34,693 nt of DNA from Bacteroidales bacterium. Lineage in GTDB: Bacteria; Bacteroidota; Bacteroidia; Bacteroidales; Dysgonomonadaceae. Both the position numbers and the translations under genes were made by a program. The stretch spans positions 1-34,693 of the forward strand of contig JAAZCL010000097.1 of NCBI GenBank assembly GCA_012513315.1, read 5' to 3'. Below the pieces are notes generated by a model, which saw nothing but the letters and a program-made list of their open reading frames with translations, made no database searches and was not told the origin of the DNA. Below, in pieces: positions 9,613-19,081 of this stretch (the stretch's first letter is position 1; each line of letters starts with the position of its first letter).

Positions 9613-9795
9613 AGAAATACCGACTTACTTATAAAGTAAACTACCAATTAGTATTTGCAATACAGTTGCTTAGAGTTGTAAATCTTTATTAAACATATTA
9701 ATTAGCTGCATGATAGCACAGTCCTCAACTTCTTTTTTTAAGGTTTAGATAACTGTAAATCATCATAATTCGACCTATTTCGGTGATAATTGGAG

Positions 9796-9824
9796 TTGTT
9801 TTGCAGCTTTAAGGCATAGCTTTG
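9796..9824 (+). promoter_or_regulatory. Bacteroidetes-type promoter for susC
   Basis: TTG at 9796-9798 and a perfect TAGCTTTG (TAnnTTTG) at 9817-9824 are spaced 18 bp apart, slightly shorter than the usual 19-21. Transcription would start near 9831, about 53 nt before the susC ATG. A TTTG at 9800-9803 is too close to serve as -33. The HTCS operator should lie upstream of 9796, but I could not identify it. Confidence 0.55.
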
Positions 9825-9836
9825 TTGCTTGTTTTC

Positions 9837-9864
9837 AACTAATCTTGTCGTTAACTAATCGACA
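9837..9864 (+). repeat. Direct and inverted repeat in the susC leader
   Basis: AACTAATC occurs at 9837-9844 and again at 9853-9860, a period of 16 bp. Overlapping it, TGTCG (9846-9850) and CGACA (9860-9864) form a 5-bp inverted repeat with a 9-nt loop. Both lie between the predicted transcription start and the susC start codon. They could be a regulator half-site pair or a small leader hairpin. Repeats this short may be chance. Confidence 0.35.
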
Positions 9865-9883
9865 GAAAAACTCTATTTAATCT

Positions 9884-12800
9884 ATGTATAAACTAAAAAC
9901 ATGCATTTTATTTACAGTCATAAATTTGTTCTGTTTTATGACGTATGCCCAACATAATGTTAGGGGAAATATTAATGATGAATATGGTGAGGCTATCATT
10001 GGCGCCAGTATTCTGGAAAAAGGAACAACAAATGGTACAGTAACAGATGTTGATGGGCAATTTTCTCTTTCGGTTCCACTTGGAGCAACATTGCAGATCA
10101 GCTATATTGGCTATGTTACACAGGAAGTGGAAGCTACAGAGGCAACTCTGCAAATTGTGTTGCTAGAGGATTCTAAAACTCTTGATGAACTGGTTGTTGT
10201 AGGATTTGGTACTCAAAGGAAAGTAAATTTAACCGGATCAGTAGGTGTTGCCACTGCGGAAGATATTGAATCAAGGCCCGTAAATACGGTCTCTGATGCA
10301 CTTCAAGGTCTAATACCTGGTCTTCAACTAACACACAATTCTGGAGATATTGAAACTAATATGTCTATTCGAATTCGTGGTACCGGCACAATAGGTGAAG
10401 GTTCTAGCGACAGCCCTTTGGTATTGATAGACGGAATGGAAGGTGATATCAATCTTCTCAACCCTGAGGATGTAGAATCCATTTCTGTTCTAAAAGATGC
10501 ATCAGCATCATCTATTTATGGTTCACGAGCTGCTTTTGGAGTGGTGTTGATTACCACTAAAAAAGGACGTGAGGGTAAAACTACTATCAATTATAATAAT
10601 AGTATCCGATTTTCAAGTCCAATCGGAATGCCAGAGATGATGGATTCATACACTTTTGCTAATTATTACAACCAAGGTGCACTTAATGCCGGATGGGGAG
10701 CAATTTTTACAAATGAAACCATGAAGAGAATGATGGATTTTCAGGCCGCAGGAGGTACAAGCGCTGGTGGTTTGATGACTGATGGAAATGTTTGGGGTAA
10801 ACCGGCAGGAGACCCATTCACTATGGGGTATGCTAATACAGATTGGTATAATGAATTGTATCGAGACAACGCACTGTCTCAAAACCACAACTTGAGTATC
10901 AGTGGTGGTAATGATAAGCTTAACTATTATGCTTCTTTAGGATATTTAGACTATAATGGTATGCTTCGTCATGGATCTGATGGACAGAACCGTTATAACG
11001 CATCCGGAAAAATAAGTTCGCGTCTTGCCGATTGGGTAACCTTTAATTATAGCATGCGTCTGATTCGTCAAGATATGAACCGACCCACCAACTTTGGAGG
11101 AGGTTTCTACGAGAAAATTGGGCGTCAGACATGGCCAAACTTGCCCATTTATGATGAAAACGGATATTATCACAACAGTAATGCTGACACTCCAGCAATG
11201 ATGCTTGCTTTGGGTGGCGTAAGACAAACACAGACCGATAGGATTTATCAACAAGCTGCTTTCATTCTTGAACCAATAAAGAACTGGCGCACCCATTTTG
11301 AATTCAACTATAGCATCAATAGTCAGGATGTACGTCAGACCAGACTCCCATACTACAACCATGATGTGAAGGGTAATGTTATTGATACTCAAGGCACTTC
11401 GAGTTTACATCAGTCGTATCGGAAAGAAAACTATATGAACTGGAATATATATTCAGATTATAATTGGTCAATAGATGAAGCGCACAACTTTAAGACGATG
11501 CTCGGATTTCAGGCAGATGAGCAGAAGCAAAGCTCCTTTTCTGCAACAGGATATGGATTACAGGCTGAAGAACTTCCAGAATTGAATCTTATCTCAGGTG
11601 TAGATGGACAAGGTGTGGAACGTGCAGCTGAGATCTCAGGTTACCGTAATCAATGGTCTACAGCAGGCTTTTTTGGTCGTGTAAATTATGATTATGAAGG
11701 TCGTTATTTGGTTGAAGCCAATTTGCGATACGATGGTTCTTCTCGCTTCCGTGAAGGTAACAGATGGACCTGGTCGCCTTCTTTTTCGTTGGGATGGAAC
11801 ATTGCCCATGAAGATTTTTGGGAAGGAATGGTTGATGTTGTAGGTCAACTAAAACTCCGCGGATCATATGGACTTCTGGGCAACCAGAGTACTAATGCAT
11901 GGTATCCTACATATCGAACTATGACAATCAACTCGCAGGCAGGAAGCTGGCTGCAGAATGGAACTCGTCCGAATACTGCATGGGTAAATAATCTAGTTAG
12001 TACATCTCTCACTTGGGAGACAGTACGAACCTGGAACGTTGGCCTCGATTGGGGTTTGTTCAACAATCGTTTGACTGGTTCATTTGATACCTTTGTTAGA
12101 TTCACCGACAATATGGTGGGTCCTGCAATGGAACTGCCAGCAACGTTGGGCCTCTCAGCACCTAGTTCTAATAATAGTGATCTAAAAACAGTAGGGAATG
12201 AGATTTCTCTTAGCTGGAGGGATAATCTTTCTAATGATTTCCGATATGGCATCACACTAAATGTACATGATGCCAGAACATTTATTCGCAGTTATCCTGG
12301 TAACACCACAAAATCAATCTGGAACTATAACAATGGACGTGAGATTGGTGAAATATGGGGATATGAAACTGTGGGTATAGCCAAATCTCAAGAGGAGATG
12401 GATGCCCATCTTGATGCGGTAGGTGGACAAACTGCACTTGGCTCTGAATGGTCTGCTGGAGACATAATGTATGCCGACCTTGATGGAAAACCAGGCATCA
12501 ATGCAGGAGCAGAGACTCTGGAAGATCATGGTGACCTAAAAGTAATTGGTAATAGAACACCTCGCTACTTTTTTGGTGCTGATCTCTCAGCCAGCTATAA
12601 AGGATTTGACATACGTGCTTTCGTTCAGGGAGTAGCAAAACGTGACTATTTTACTGGCAGTCCAATATTTTGGGGCGTAACTAGCAACCAGTGGTGGTCG
12701 GCAGCTCTTGGTGAACATAAAAACTATTTCCGCCTAAATGATATTGGTCTGGATGGAAGAGTGATACCAGCCAATACAGACTCTTACTTTGCACGCCCTG

Positions 12801-13084
12801 TATTTGGTACTAATAAGAATCAGCAGACACAGACAAGATTTTTGCAGGATGCTTCTTATATACGTTTGAAAAACTTACAACTTGGTTACACTATACCGAG
12901 ACATCTTACTGAAAAAGTGGGTTCTTCAAACTGCCGCTTGTTTGTTTCGATTGACAACCTTCTAACAGGCACGAGCCTGCTTAAGGTATTTGATCCGGAA
13001 ACTCTAGATGGAGGATATGAAAGTTATGGAAACTCTTATCCGTTATCACGTACGTTCTCCTTTGGGATTTCAGCTTCATTCTAA
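9884..13084 (+). CDS. SusC/RagA-type TonB-dependent outer membrane transporter
   Basis: 1066 residues, typical for SusC. A signal peptide (~1-22, ending TYAQ) is followed by a carboxypeptidase-like regulatory domain (~24-105, with GASILEKGTTNGTVTDVDG and ISYIGY). Next come a TonB-box-like stretch LDELVVVGFGTQRK, the plug domain (~115-230, ending in SIYGSRAAFGVVLITTKKG), and a long beta-barrel rich in aromatic strands that ends in a C-terminal Phe (SFGISASF). The family imports oligosaccharides across the outer membrane with energy from TonB-ExbBD. It is followed 20 nt later by susD and faces the HTCS gene, so it is the core importer of this PUL. The substrate cannot be read from the barrel; the glycosidases nearby suggest a galactan-containing oligosaccharide. 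Confidence 0.96.
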   Translation: MYKLKTCILFTVINLFCFMTYAQHNVRGNINDEYGEAIIGASILEKGTTNGTVTDVDGQFSLSVPLGATLQISYIGYVTQEVEATEATLQIVLLEDSKTLDELVVVGFGTQRKVNLTGSVGVATAEDIESRPVNTVSDALQGLIPGLQLTHNSGDIETNMSIRIRGTGTIGEGSSDSPLVLIDGMEGDINLLNPEDVESISVLKDASASSIYGSRAAFGVVLITTKKGREGKTTINYNNSIRFSSPIGMPEMMDSYTFANYYNQGALNAGWGAIFTNETMKRMMDFQAAGGTSAGGLMTDGNVWGKPAGDPFTMGYANTDWYNELYRDNALSQNHNLSISGGNDKLNYYASLGYLDYNGMLRHGSDGQNRYNASGKISSRLADWVTFNYSMRLIRQDMNRPTNFGGGFYEKIGRQTWPNLPIYDENGYYHNSNADTPAMMLALGGVRQTQTDRIYQQAAFILEPIKNWRTHFEFNYSINSQDVRQTRLPYYNHDVKGNVIDTQGTSSLHQSYRKENYMNWNIYSDYNWSIDEAHNFKTMLGFQADEQKQSSFSATGYGLQAEELPELNLISGVDGQGVERAAEISGYRNQWSTAGFFGRVNYDYEGRYLVEANLRYDGSSRFREGNRWTWSPSFSLGWNIAHEDFWEGMVDVVGQLKLRGSYGLLGNQSTNAWYPTYRTMTINSQAGSWLQNGTRPNTAWVNNLVSTSLTWETVRTWNVGLDWGLFNNRLTGSFDTFVRFTDNMVGPAMELPATLGLSAPSSNNSDLKTVGNEISLSWRDNLSNDFRYGITLNVHDARTFIRSYPGNTTKSIWNYNNGREIGEIWGYETVGIAKSQEEMDAHLDAVGGQTALGSEWSAGDIMYADLDGKPGINAGAETLEDHGDLKVIGNRTPRYFFGADLSASYKGFDIRAFVQGVAKRDYFTGSPIFWGVTSNQWWSAALGEHKNYFRLNDIGLDGRVIPANTDSYFARPVFGTNKNQQTQTRFLQDASYIRLKNLQLGYTIPRHLTEKVGSSNCRLFVSIDNLLTGTSLLKVFDPETLDGGYESYGNSYPLSRTFSFGISASF

Positions 13085-13104
13085 AAACCCTAAAATTTAA
13101 ACAA

Positions 13105-15153
13105 ATGAAACTATTAAATTATAAATTTCTGTATAACATTATTTTGATATCAGTTCTTTCTGCCAGTATCGTCTCGTGTGATGACTTCTTGGATAAAGAG
13201 CCTATGTCGAACATATCTCCTGAGAAGTATTATTCTTCTTCTTCGCAATTAGAAGCCATTTTGATGGATCTTTATCCTAATATTCTTTCCAGTCATTCCA
13301 ATTGGAGTTATGGAATTTACGGAGAAGACAACAGTACGGACAACCAAATTGGTGTTACTGCACACAACCGTTATACTACAGATAGATGGTTAGTGCCTAA
13401 TAGTGAATCTAACAATTGGTCATTCAATCGCATATACCACGTGAATTTTTATCTTACTCAGACATTGGAGAAGTACGGTGAAAATATAGATGGCTCGGAG
13501 TCGATAATCAGTGGCAACACCGAAAATGTAAAACACTACATTGGTGAAATGTATTTTTTACGTGCGTTTGAATATTTCAAGAAACTACAACTGTTTGGTG
13601 ATTTCCCAATCATTACTGAGCCTCTACCTGATGATATGCAGGTGCTCTCAGAAGCCAGTAAGCGCTCCCCCCGTAACGAGGTGGCTCGCTTTATTCTAGA
13701 TGATTTGGATAAAGCTATCCTCTACATGAGTGATATGGATTTGAATACCACACGTATTAATAAAGATGTAGCCATGTTGTTTAAGTCAAGGGTTGCTCTT
13801 TTTGAAGGTACCTGGTTGAAAAACTTCAAAGGAACAGCTTTTGTTCCGGGTGGACAAGGTTGGCCAGGCGCAGAACAACATTCTAACTACAGCTATCCAG
13901 GTGGAAGTATAGATAATGAAGTTACTTGGTTTTTGAATCAAGCAGCTGACGCAGCCAAAATTGTGGGTGACAAGTATAAAAATTCTCTAACGCCCAATAC
14001 AGGATCTTTACAACAATCGGAAGAAGATGCAGCTAATCCTTATTTTAATATGTTTGCTGATGAGGACTTGTCTATTTATCCAGAGGTAATGCTATGGCGC
14101 CAGTATGCTCGTGGATTGGTAACTCATAATGTTAATGCGGCAGCAGGTAGAGGTAACTATCGTATAGGACTGACAAGAGGGTATGTACAGAATTTCCTAA
14201 TGGCAGATGGAACTCCGGTTTATACAAATGGTTCATATAAAGATGGTAACAATTATTACATGGGTGACCAAACTATTGCAGATGTACGAACTAATCGTGA
14301 CACTCGTCTGTCGTTGTTCCTTAAGGAACCTGGGCAGAAAAACATCCTCTTTGAACTCGATAACCCAGAGGGGACTGAAGCTGTAATGAATGAGCCTTAC
14401 CCAGCCATTACACTGGGGGATACTGAGCGTGGATATGCCACTGGTTATGCACTACGAAAAGGAGGTTCCTTTAATAGGAAACATTATGCCAATGGTGGTG
14501 GATATACTGCTTCTATAGCATTTAGATCAGTGGAAGCACTACTGAACTATATTGAAGCTAGTTATCTTCTTAAAAGTAGTGTGGATGCAACTGCTACTGA
14601 GTACTGGAGCTTAATACGCGAAAGAGCTGGTGTGGACGTTGACTTCAACAAGACTATTTCTTTAACTGATATGACAAAAGAGGCCGAAAACGACTGGGGG
14701 GCTTTTACAGCAGGAGCAGTTATTTCAGACCCCATCTTATATAATATTCGTCGCGAACGTCGTAGTGAGCTACTGGCTGAAGGATTCCGATATATGGATC
14801 TCCGTCGCTGGCGTTCAATGGATCAACTCGTTAATCAACCTTTTCACATGGAGGGATTCCATTTATGGAATACTCCTATGCAGGATTGGTATAATCAAGA
14901 CGACTTGGTTTATAACGAAGGTACAAATTCAACTGTTTCAGCTCCTGAAAAAAGTGAATATCTTCGTCCTTTTGAACGTTATTCTGGTCAGGCGGGCTAC
15001 AACGGGTGTACTTGGAGAATGGCACACTATCTGGAACCGATAATGATCAAGCAGTTCTTACTGACCTCTCCAAATGGGAATGATCCAACACAGTCTACCA
15101 TTTACCAAAATCCATTTTGGCCATTGGAGGCAGGTGTTCCAGCTAATAATTAA
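13105..15153 (+). CDS. SusD/RagB-type surface glycan-binding lipoprotein
   Basis: 682 residues, at the long end for SusD proteins. The signal sequence ends in a lipobox, ASIVSC, with the lipid-accepting Cys25. The acidic DD following it fits the Bacteroidetes lipoprotein export signal for surface display. The N-terminal region (DDFLDKEPMSNISPEKYYSS) and the TPR-like helices with GEMYFLRAFEYFKKLQLFGD are hallmarks of the family. The C-terminal RRERRSELLAEGFRYMDLRRW is the conserved SusD end motif. The protein caps the SusC barrel and captures glycan for import. Translation is probably coupled to susC (20-nt gap), and a strong terminator follows. No truncation or missing motif was seen. Confidence 0.96.
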   Translation: MKLLNYKFLYNIILISVLSASIVSCDDFLDKEPMSNISPEKYYSSSSQLEAILMDLYPNILSSHSNWSYGIYGEDNSTDNQIGVTAHNRYTTDRWLVPNSESNNWSFNRIYHVNFYLTQTLEKYGENIDGSESIISGNTENVKHYIGEMYFLRAFEYFKKLQLFGDFPIITEPLPDDMQVLSEASKRSPRNEVARFILDDLDKAILYMSDMDLNTTRINKDVAMLFKSRVALFEGTWLKNFKGTAFVPGGQGWPGAEQHSNYSYPGGSIDNEVTWFLNQAADAAKIVGDKYKNSLTPNTGSLQQSEEDAANPYFNMFADEDLSIYPEVMLWRQYARGLVTHNVNAAAGRGNYRIGLTRGYVQNFLMADGTPVYTNGSYKDGNNYYMGDQTIADVRTNRDTRLSLFLKEPGQKNILFELDNPEGTEAVMNEPYPAITLGDTERGYATGYALRKGGSFNRKHYANGGGYTASIAFRSVEALLNYIEASYLLKSSVDATATEYWSLIRERAGVDVDFNKTISLTDMTKEAENDWGAFTAGAVISDPILYNIRRERRSELLAEGFRYMDLRRWRSMDQLVNQPFHMEGFHLWNTPMQDWYNQDDLVYNEGTNSTVSAPEKSEYLRPFERYSGQAGYNGCTWRMAHYLEPIMIKQFLLTSPNGNDPTQSTIYQNPFWPLEAGVPANN

Positions 15154-15169
15154 TAATTAATCAAATATT

Positions 15170-15214
15170 AAAAATCGAGTAGAAGCTAATGAACTCTTTC
15201 TACTCGATTTTTCA
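15170..15214 (+). terminator. Strong rho-independent terminator after susD
   Basis: A perfect 15-bp stem pairs 15170-15184 with 15198-15212 around a 13-nt loop (15185-15197), and the 3' arm ends in five T. It separates susCD from the downstream glycosidase genes. Because pairing is perfect with A and T flanks, it could work on both strands. Confidence 0.92.
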
Positions 15215-15230
15215 ACATTTATATTTACTT

Positions 15231-15264
15231 TTCGTTTAATTTAAGCTATATTTTAATATCTTTG
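15231..15264 (+). promoter_or_regulatory. Bacteroidetes-type promoter for the GH43-GH2 operon
   Basis: TATCTTTG at 15257-15264 matches TAnnTTTG exactly. The upstream element is weaker: TTCG at 15231-15234, 22 bp away. Transcription would start near 15271, about 49 nt before the GH43 ATG. The site explains how the glycosidases downstream of the susD terminator are expressed. Confidence 0.5.
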
Positions 15265-15319
15265 AATTATTTGAAATTGATGTTAAACGTTGATTAGGTG
15301 CTATTAAAATTTTAGAATA

Positions 15320-16468
15320 ATGAATCTTAAAAATTATCTCCTTATATTCCTCATACACTTGATATTAATGAGTTGTGGGCTGCCTGTGTCGGTAAATGGC
15401 CAGAACAAATATACATCCTTTACTCCAGGTGAGATATGGGAGGATAATCAGGGTGTTCACATAAACGCGCACGGAGGTGGTATTGTATATCACAAAGGAG
15501 TCTATTACTGGTTTGGCGAGCATAAAGGTCAGCGCTCTAACGCTGCTTTAGTTGGTGTAACTTGTTATTCTTCCACCGATTTATATAATTGGAAAAATGA
15601 GGGGGTTGCTTTAACCGTGAGTGATGATGAAGAGAGTCCTATTGTCAAAGGGAGCACCATCGAGCGTCCAAAGGTTATATACAATGCTAAAACAGGGAAA
15701 TTTGTAATGTATTTTCATTTGGAACTTAAAGGGAAAGGATATGAAGCAGCCAATGTTGCGGTTGCGGTAAGTGATGATGTAGTTGGTCCGTATCAACTGG
15801 TTAAAAATAGTAGGGTAAATGCAGGTAAGTGGCCTTTGAATATGACAGATGAGCAACGGAATTCTACAGTGAACTCAGCCGACTTCGATAAATGGTGGAC
15901 TCCCCAGTGGATGGAAGCTTTGAAAGAAGGTTTGTTTATACGTCGTGATTTTGAAGAGGGGCAAATGTCTAGGGACATGACCCTGTTTGTTGACGATGAC
16001 AACAAAGCATACCACATTTATTCATCTGAAGAAAACCTCACACTACATATTGCGGAACTGACAGATGATTTTCTTGATTATACTGGGATTTACGTGCGTG
16101 TGGAGCCAGGTGGTCATAACGAAGCACCGGCTATATTTAAAAAAGAGGGACGCTACTTTATGATTACTTCGGGTTGCACTGGATGGGATCCAAATGCCGC
16201 TAGGTTGCTAACTGCAGATCACATAATGGGCCCTTGGACATTGCATCCCAATCCGGCGCGTGGAGAAGATGCAGAACTTACATTTCACTCGCAAAGCACC
16301 TTTATTATTCCTGTGCAGGGGAAAAAAGATGCTTTTATATTTATGGCTGATCGATGGAGACCAAAAACCCCCATTGATGGTAGGTATATATGGCTTCCGA
16401 TACTTTTTGAAGATGGATTGCCAGTTCTTAAATGGTTTGATGAATGGGATCTTAGCATTTTTAATTAA
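15320..16468 (+). CDS. GH43-family glycosidase, exo-beta-1,3-galactanase-like lipoprotein
   Basis: 382 residues forming one five-bladed propeller domain. The N-terminus has a lipobox-like LILMSC with Cys19, so membrane anchoring is likely. The blade signatures NAHGGGIVYHKGVYYWFGEHKG, IERPKVIYN, DMTLFVDDD and NEAPAIFKKEGRYFMI mark GH43. The usual Asp general base in the first blade (DP motif) is absent; the position reads NAHGGG. Glu268 in NEAPAIF is the expected acid and Asp219 in RDMTLF the likely pKa modulator. Glu115 (IERPK) and Gln325 (HSQSTF) are also notable. GH43 subfamily 24 exo-beta-1,3-galactanases likewise lack the Asp base, and a Gln has been proposed to take its part. I infer a related galactan-active enzyme; subfamily 34 or another base-less GH43 is the alternative. 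It shares an operon with a GH2 beta-galactosidase 52 nt downstream. Confidence 0.82.
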   Translation: MNLKNYLLIFLIHLILMSCGLPVSVNGQNKYTSFTPGEIWEDNQGVHINAHGGGIVYHKGVYYWFGEHKGQRSNAALVGVTCYSSTDLYNWKNEGVALTVSDDEESPIVKGSTIERPKVIYNAKTGKFVMYFHLELKGKGYEAANVAVAVSDDVVGPYQLVKNSRVNAGKWPLNMTDEQRNSTVNSADFDKWWTPQWMEALKEGLFIRRDFEEGQMSRDMTLFVDDDNKAYHIYSSEENLTLHIAELTDDFLDYTGIYVRVEPGGHNEAPAIFKKEGRYFMITSGCTGWDPNAARLLTADHIMGPWTLHPNPARGEDAELTFHSQSTFIIPVQGKKDAFIFMADRWRPKTPIDGRYIWLPILFEDGLPVLKWFDEWDLSIFN

Positions 16469-16520
16469 ATCTTTTTTGAAACATAAAATAACTATTAATA
16501 TAATTCAAATAAATAATCGC

Positions 16521-19016
16521 ATGCGGATAAATTTACTATTAATCGCTATTATACTACTTACAGGGATTGCACCGTCACTGAGTGCACAGGTATCCTTTGG
16601 CAAGTCGGAAAAAATAAATGAAAATTGGAAGTTTATACTTAATGATCAGGAAGATGGTCAGGCAGTTGCACATAACGACTCGCGTTGGCAGCAGGTAGCA
16701 CTACCTCATGATTGGAGTGTGAAAGGGCAATTGAGCCCCACGCTTGCTAGTTGTACAGGATACTTGCCCGGAGGGATTGGTTGGTATCGTAAAACAATAG
16801 ATATTCCTGCAGACAAACAAGGACAAAAGGTGTATCTATATTTTGAAGGTGTTTATAATCGTAGCGAAGTGTTCCTTAATGGTGAGTCGCTAGGTAAGCG
16901 CCCGAATGGATATATCTCATTTATGTACGATGCAACACCTCATCTTAAATATGGAGAAGAGAACGTGATTGCTGTGCGTGTTGATCATAGTCAATCTGCC
17001 GACTCTCGATGGTACACTGGTTCGGGTATTTACCGTGATGTGTGGTTGGTATACGCCAACCCAGTTCATATTGCCCAATGGGGTGTATATGCTTATCCAG
17101 AAGAGATTAAGAATGGGTACAAGCTAAATGTGGAGGTTGATATTCAAAACGAAGAGGAGAGTAATGTATCTCTAACAATTTTGAATGAGCTCTTCTCTCC
17201 AGAAGGAAAACTTGTGGCTAAAGAATCTAAAAAGATTGTTGCTGAGGCCGGAAAAGAGAATAAACTCACAACTTCATTAAAAGTAAATAAGCCGTCACTC
17301 TGGTCTTTAGATAATCCTAATCTATATGAGTTGAAAACGACAGTACTTAAAGGTAAGGTTGTAACAGATCAGACAACTACACGCACAGGATTTAGATCTT
17401 ATACGTTCGATCCCAACAAAGGATTTGCATTGAATGGAGAGTGGATGAAAGTAAAAGGAGTGTGTATACATCATGATGCTGGCGTACTTGGAGCAGCTGT
17501 TCCACACGATGTTTGGAAAAGACGCTTGCAAACACTGAAAGATATAGGTGTAAATGCCATACGAACAAGTCACAACCCACAAGCTACAGATCTTTATAAT
17601 TTATGTGATGAGATGGGGATATTGGTACTTAATGAGATGTATGATGAGTGGGTATTCCCAAAACGTAAATGGCTAGAAGGCTGGAATTTTGGTACTCCGG
17701 GTTTTGAGGGATCATACGATATATTCAAAGAGTGGAGTGAGATAGATCTGGCCGATTTTGTACGTCGCGACCGTAATCATATCTCTGTATTTGCTTGGAG
17801 TATAGGTAATGAGGTGGATTATCCTAATGATCCTTATTCGCATCCTGTACTTGGAGGCGAGAAAGCCGGATTCACACAAGCTTCATATGGTGGATATAAC
17901 CCCGACGCTCCAGATGCTATGGAGTTGGGCGATATAGCCAAACGCTTGGTTAAAGTGGTGAAAACATTCGACAATGCGCGTCCTGTGACAGCTGGATTAG
18001 CGGGTGTGGCAATGTCAAATGAAACGGAATACCCGGGTGCATTAGATATTGCAGGGTATAATTACACCGAAGATATGTACGACCGTGACCATGAGAGGTA
18101 TCCAAATAGGATAATCTATGGTAGTGAAAACAGGCACGATATGGCTGCATGGAAATCTACACGGGATAATGAGTTTGTTTTTGGCCAATTTTTATGGACA
18201 GGGATAGATTATCTTGGCGAATCGGGCAGATGGCCTACTAGAGGATTTTATTCTGGCTTATTAGACTTTGGGGGGTTTAAGAAACCGAGAGGATATTTTA
18301 GACAGTCGTTATGGTCCGACACACCTATGGCATACCTTGGAACTTACCCCACTCCGGGCAGAGGCGCACGTAGCCAGTCGAGAGACGTATTGTCGCAAAC
18401 CGAAACAGCTAATGAATCCAACTATGTAGAAAGAGTACCTTCAATGGACGCATGGTCTATATGGAATTACGAAGAGTCTCAATCTATTAGGGTGGTATGT
18501 TATACTAACGCAGATAAGGCAAAGCTATTGCTGAATGGAACAGAGGTGGGTGAGACAAAAGAGTATGATGATAATACTGGAATAATCTTTTGGGATATTC
18601 CTTACAGTGCTGGAAAACTGGAAGTAATTGGTATGGACAAAGATAATAATCCGGTTTCAGGTTATACAATTCAAACTTCTAAACGTCCTCACGCACTAAG
18701 AGTTATTCAAGCTGATAGACAAATTGATAAAGAGAGTGGATTGGCACATATAGTGTTGCAGGTGGTAGACGAAAACGGAGTTCCTGTAATGCATTCGGAT
18801 GACGAGGTAACTTGCCATATTTCTGGACCTGCGAAGCTTCTTGGCTTAGAGGCAAGCAATAATACTGATATGAGCGATTATACAGATAATAAACATCGTG
18901 TATTCCACGGGCGTATATTGGCCTATGTGCAAGCGACCGGCGAAGAGGGAGAGATTAAAATTGATTTTACTTCACCTTGGTTAGAACCAGTTGAGGTTAA
19001 GTTAATTGCTGAATAA
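16521..19016 (+). CDS. GH2 beta-galactosidase with DUF4982-type C-terminal domains
   Basis: 831 residues from the ATG at 16521. The frame stays open back to 16260 inside the GH43 gene, but only this start gives the signal peptide (MRINLLLIAIILLTG... ending in SAQ) and a 52-nt intergenic gap. Domains: GH2 jelly roll (~30-185, with PHDWSVKGQ and GGIGWYRKT), Ig-like (~190-300), TIM barrel (~300-600), a DUF4982-like domain (~635-710), and an Ig/invasin-like C-terminus to 831. Acid/base Glu431 lies in AWSIGNE and nucleophile Glu536 in IIYGSENRH. The PHDW start and DUF4982 layout are typical of Bacteroidetes PUL beta-galactosidases, though related members act on other beta-linked sugars. It differs from the LacZ-type enzyme at the other end of the PUL, so the two probably cleave different linkages or release galactose from different neighbours. 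Confidence 0.92.
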   Translation: MRINLLLIAIILLTGIAPSLSAQVSFGKSEKINENWKFILNDQEDGQAVAHNDSRWQQVALPHDWSVKGQLSPTLASCTGYLPGGIGWYRKTIDIPADKQGQKVYLYFEGVYNRSEVFLNGESLGKRPNGYISFMYDATPHLKYGEENVIAVRVDHSQSADSRWYTGSGIYRDVWLVYANPVHIAQWGVYAYPEEIKNGYKLNVEVDIQNEEESNVSLTILNELFSPEGKLVAKESKKIVAEAGKENKLTTSLKVNKPSLWSLDNPNLYELKTTVLKGKVVTDQTTTRTGFRSYTFDPNKGFALNGEWMKVKGVCIHHDAGVLGAAVPHDVWKRRLQTLKDIGVNAIRTSHNPQATDLYNLCDEMGILVLNEMYDEWVFPKRKWLEGWNFGTPGFEGSYDIFKEWSEIDLADFVRRDRNHISVFAWSIGNEVDYPNDPYSHPVLGGEKAGFTQASYGGYNPDAPDAMELGDIAKRLVKVVKTFDNARPVTAGLAGVAMSNETEYPGALDIAGYNYTEDMYDRDHERYPNRIIYGSENRHDMAAWKSTRDNEFVFGQFLWTGIDYLGESGRWPTRGFYSGLLDFGGFKKPRGYFRQSLWSDTPMAYLGTYPTPGRGARSQSRDVLSQTETANESNYVERVPSMDAWSIWNYEESQSIRVVCYTNADKAKLLLNGTEVGETKEYDDNTGIIFWDIPYSAGKLEVIGMDKDNNPVSGYTIQTSKRPHALRVIQADRQIDKESGLAHIVLQVVDENGVPVMHSDDEVTCHISGPAKLLGLEASNNTDMSDYTDNKHRVFHGRILAYVQATGEEGEIKIDFTSPWLEPVEVKLIAE

Positions 19017-19081
19017 CAATGAGACCTGAACTCCTGGACTTGCTTATATGCCCAACTATTGCTCACCGCTAAACAGGCAAA

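Noticed and set aside
9591-9647. Upstream extension of the HTCS gene by 19 codons
   Set aside because: The extension puts extra residues before the signal peptide and overlaps the likely promoter region; the ATG at 9590 gives a normal signal sequence.
10946-11392. 148-codon open frame antisense to susC
   Set aside because: It lies fully inside a strongly supported gene, shows no domain pattern, and reads as a codon-bias shadow. The same holds for the 136-codon frame at 11845-12255.
16260-16520. Upstream extension of the second GH2 frame by 87 codons
   Set aside because: It lies within the GH43 gene in another frame, with no family similarity, and the signal peptide begins only at 16521.
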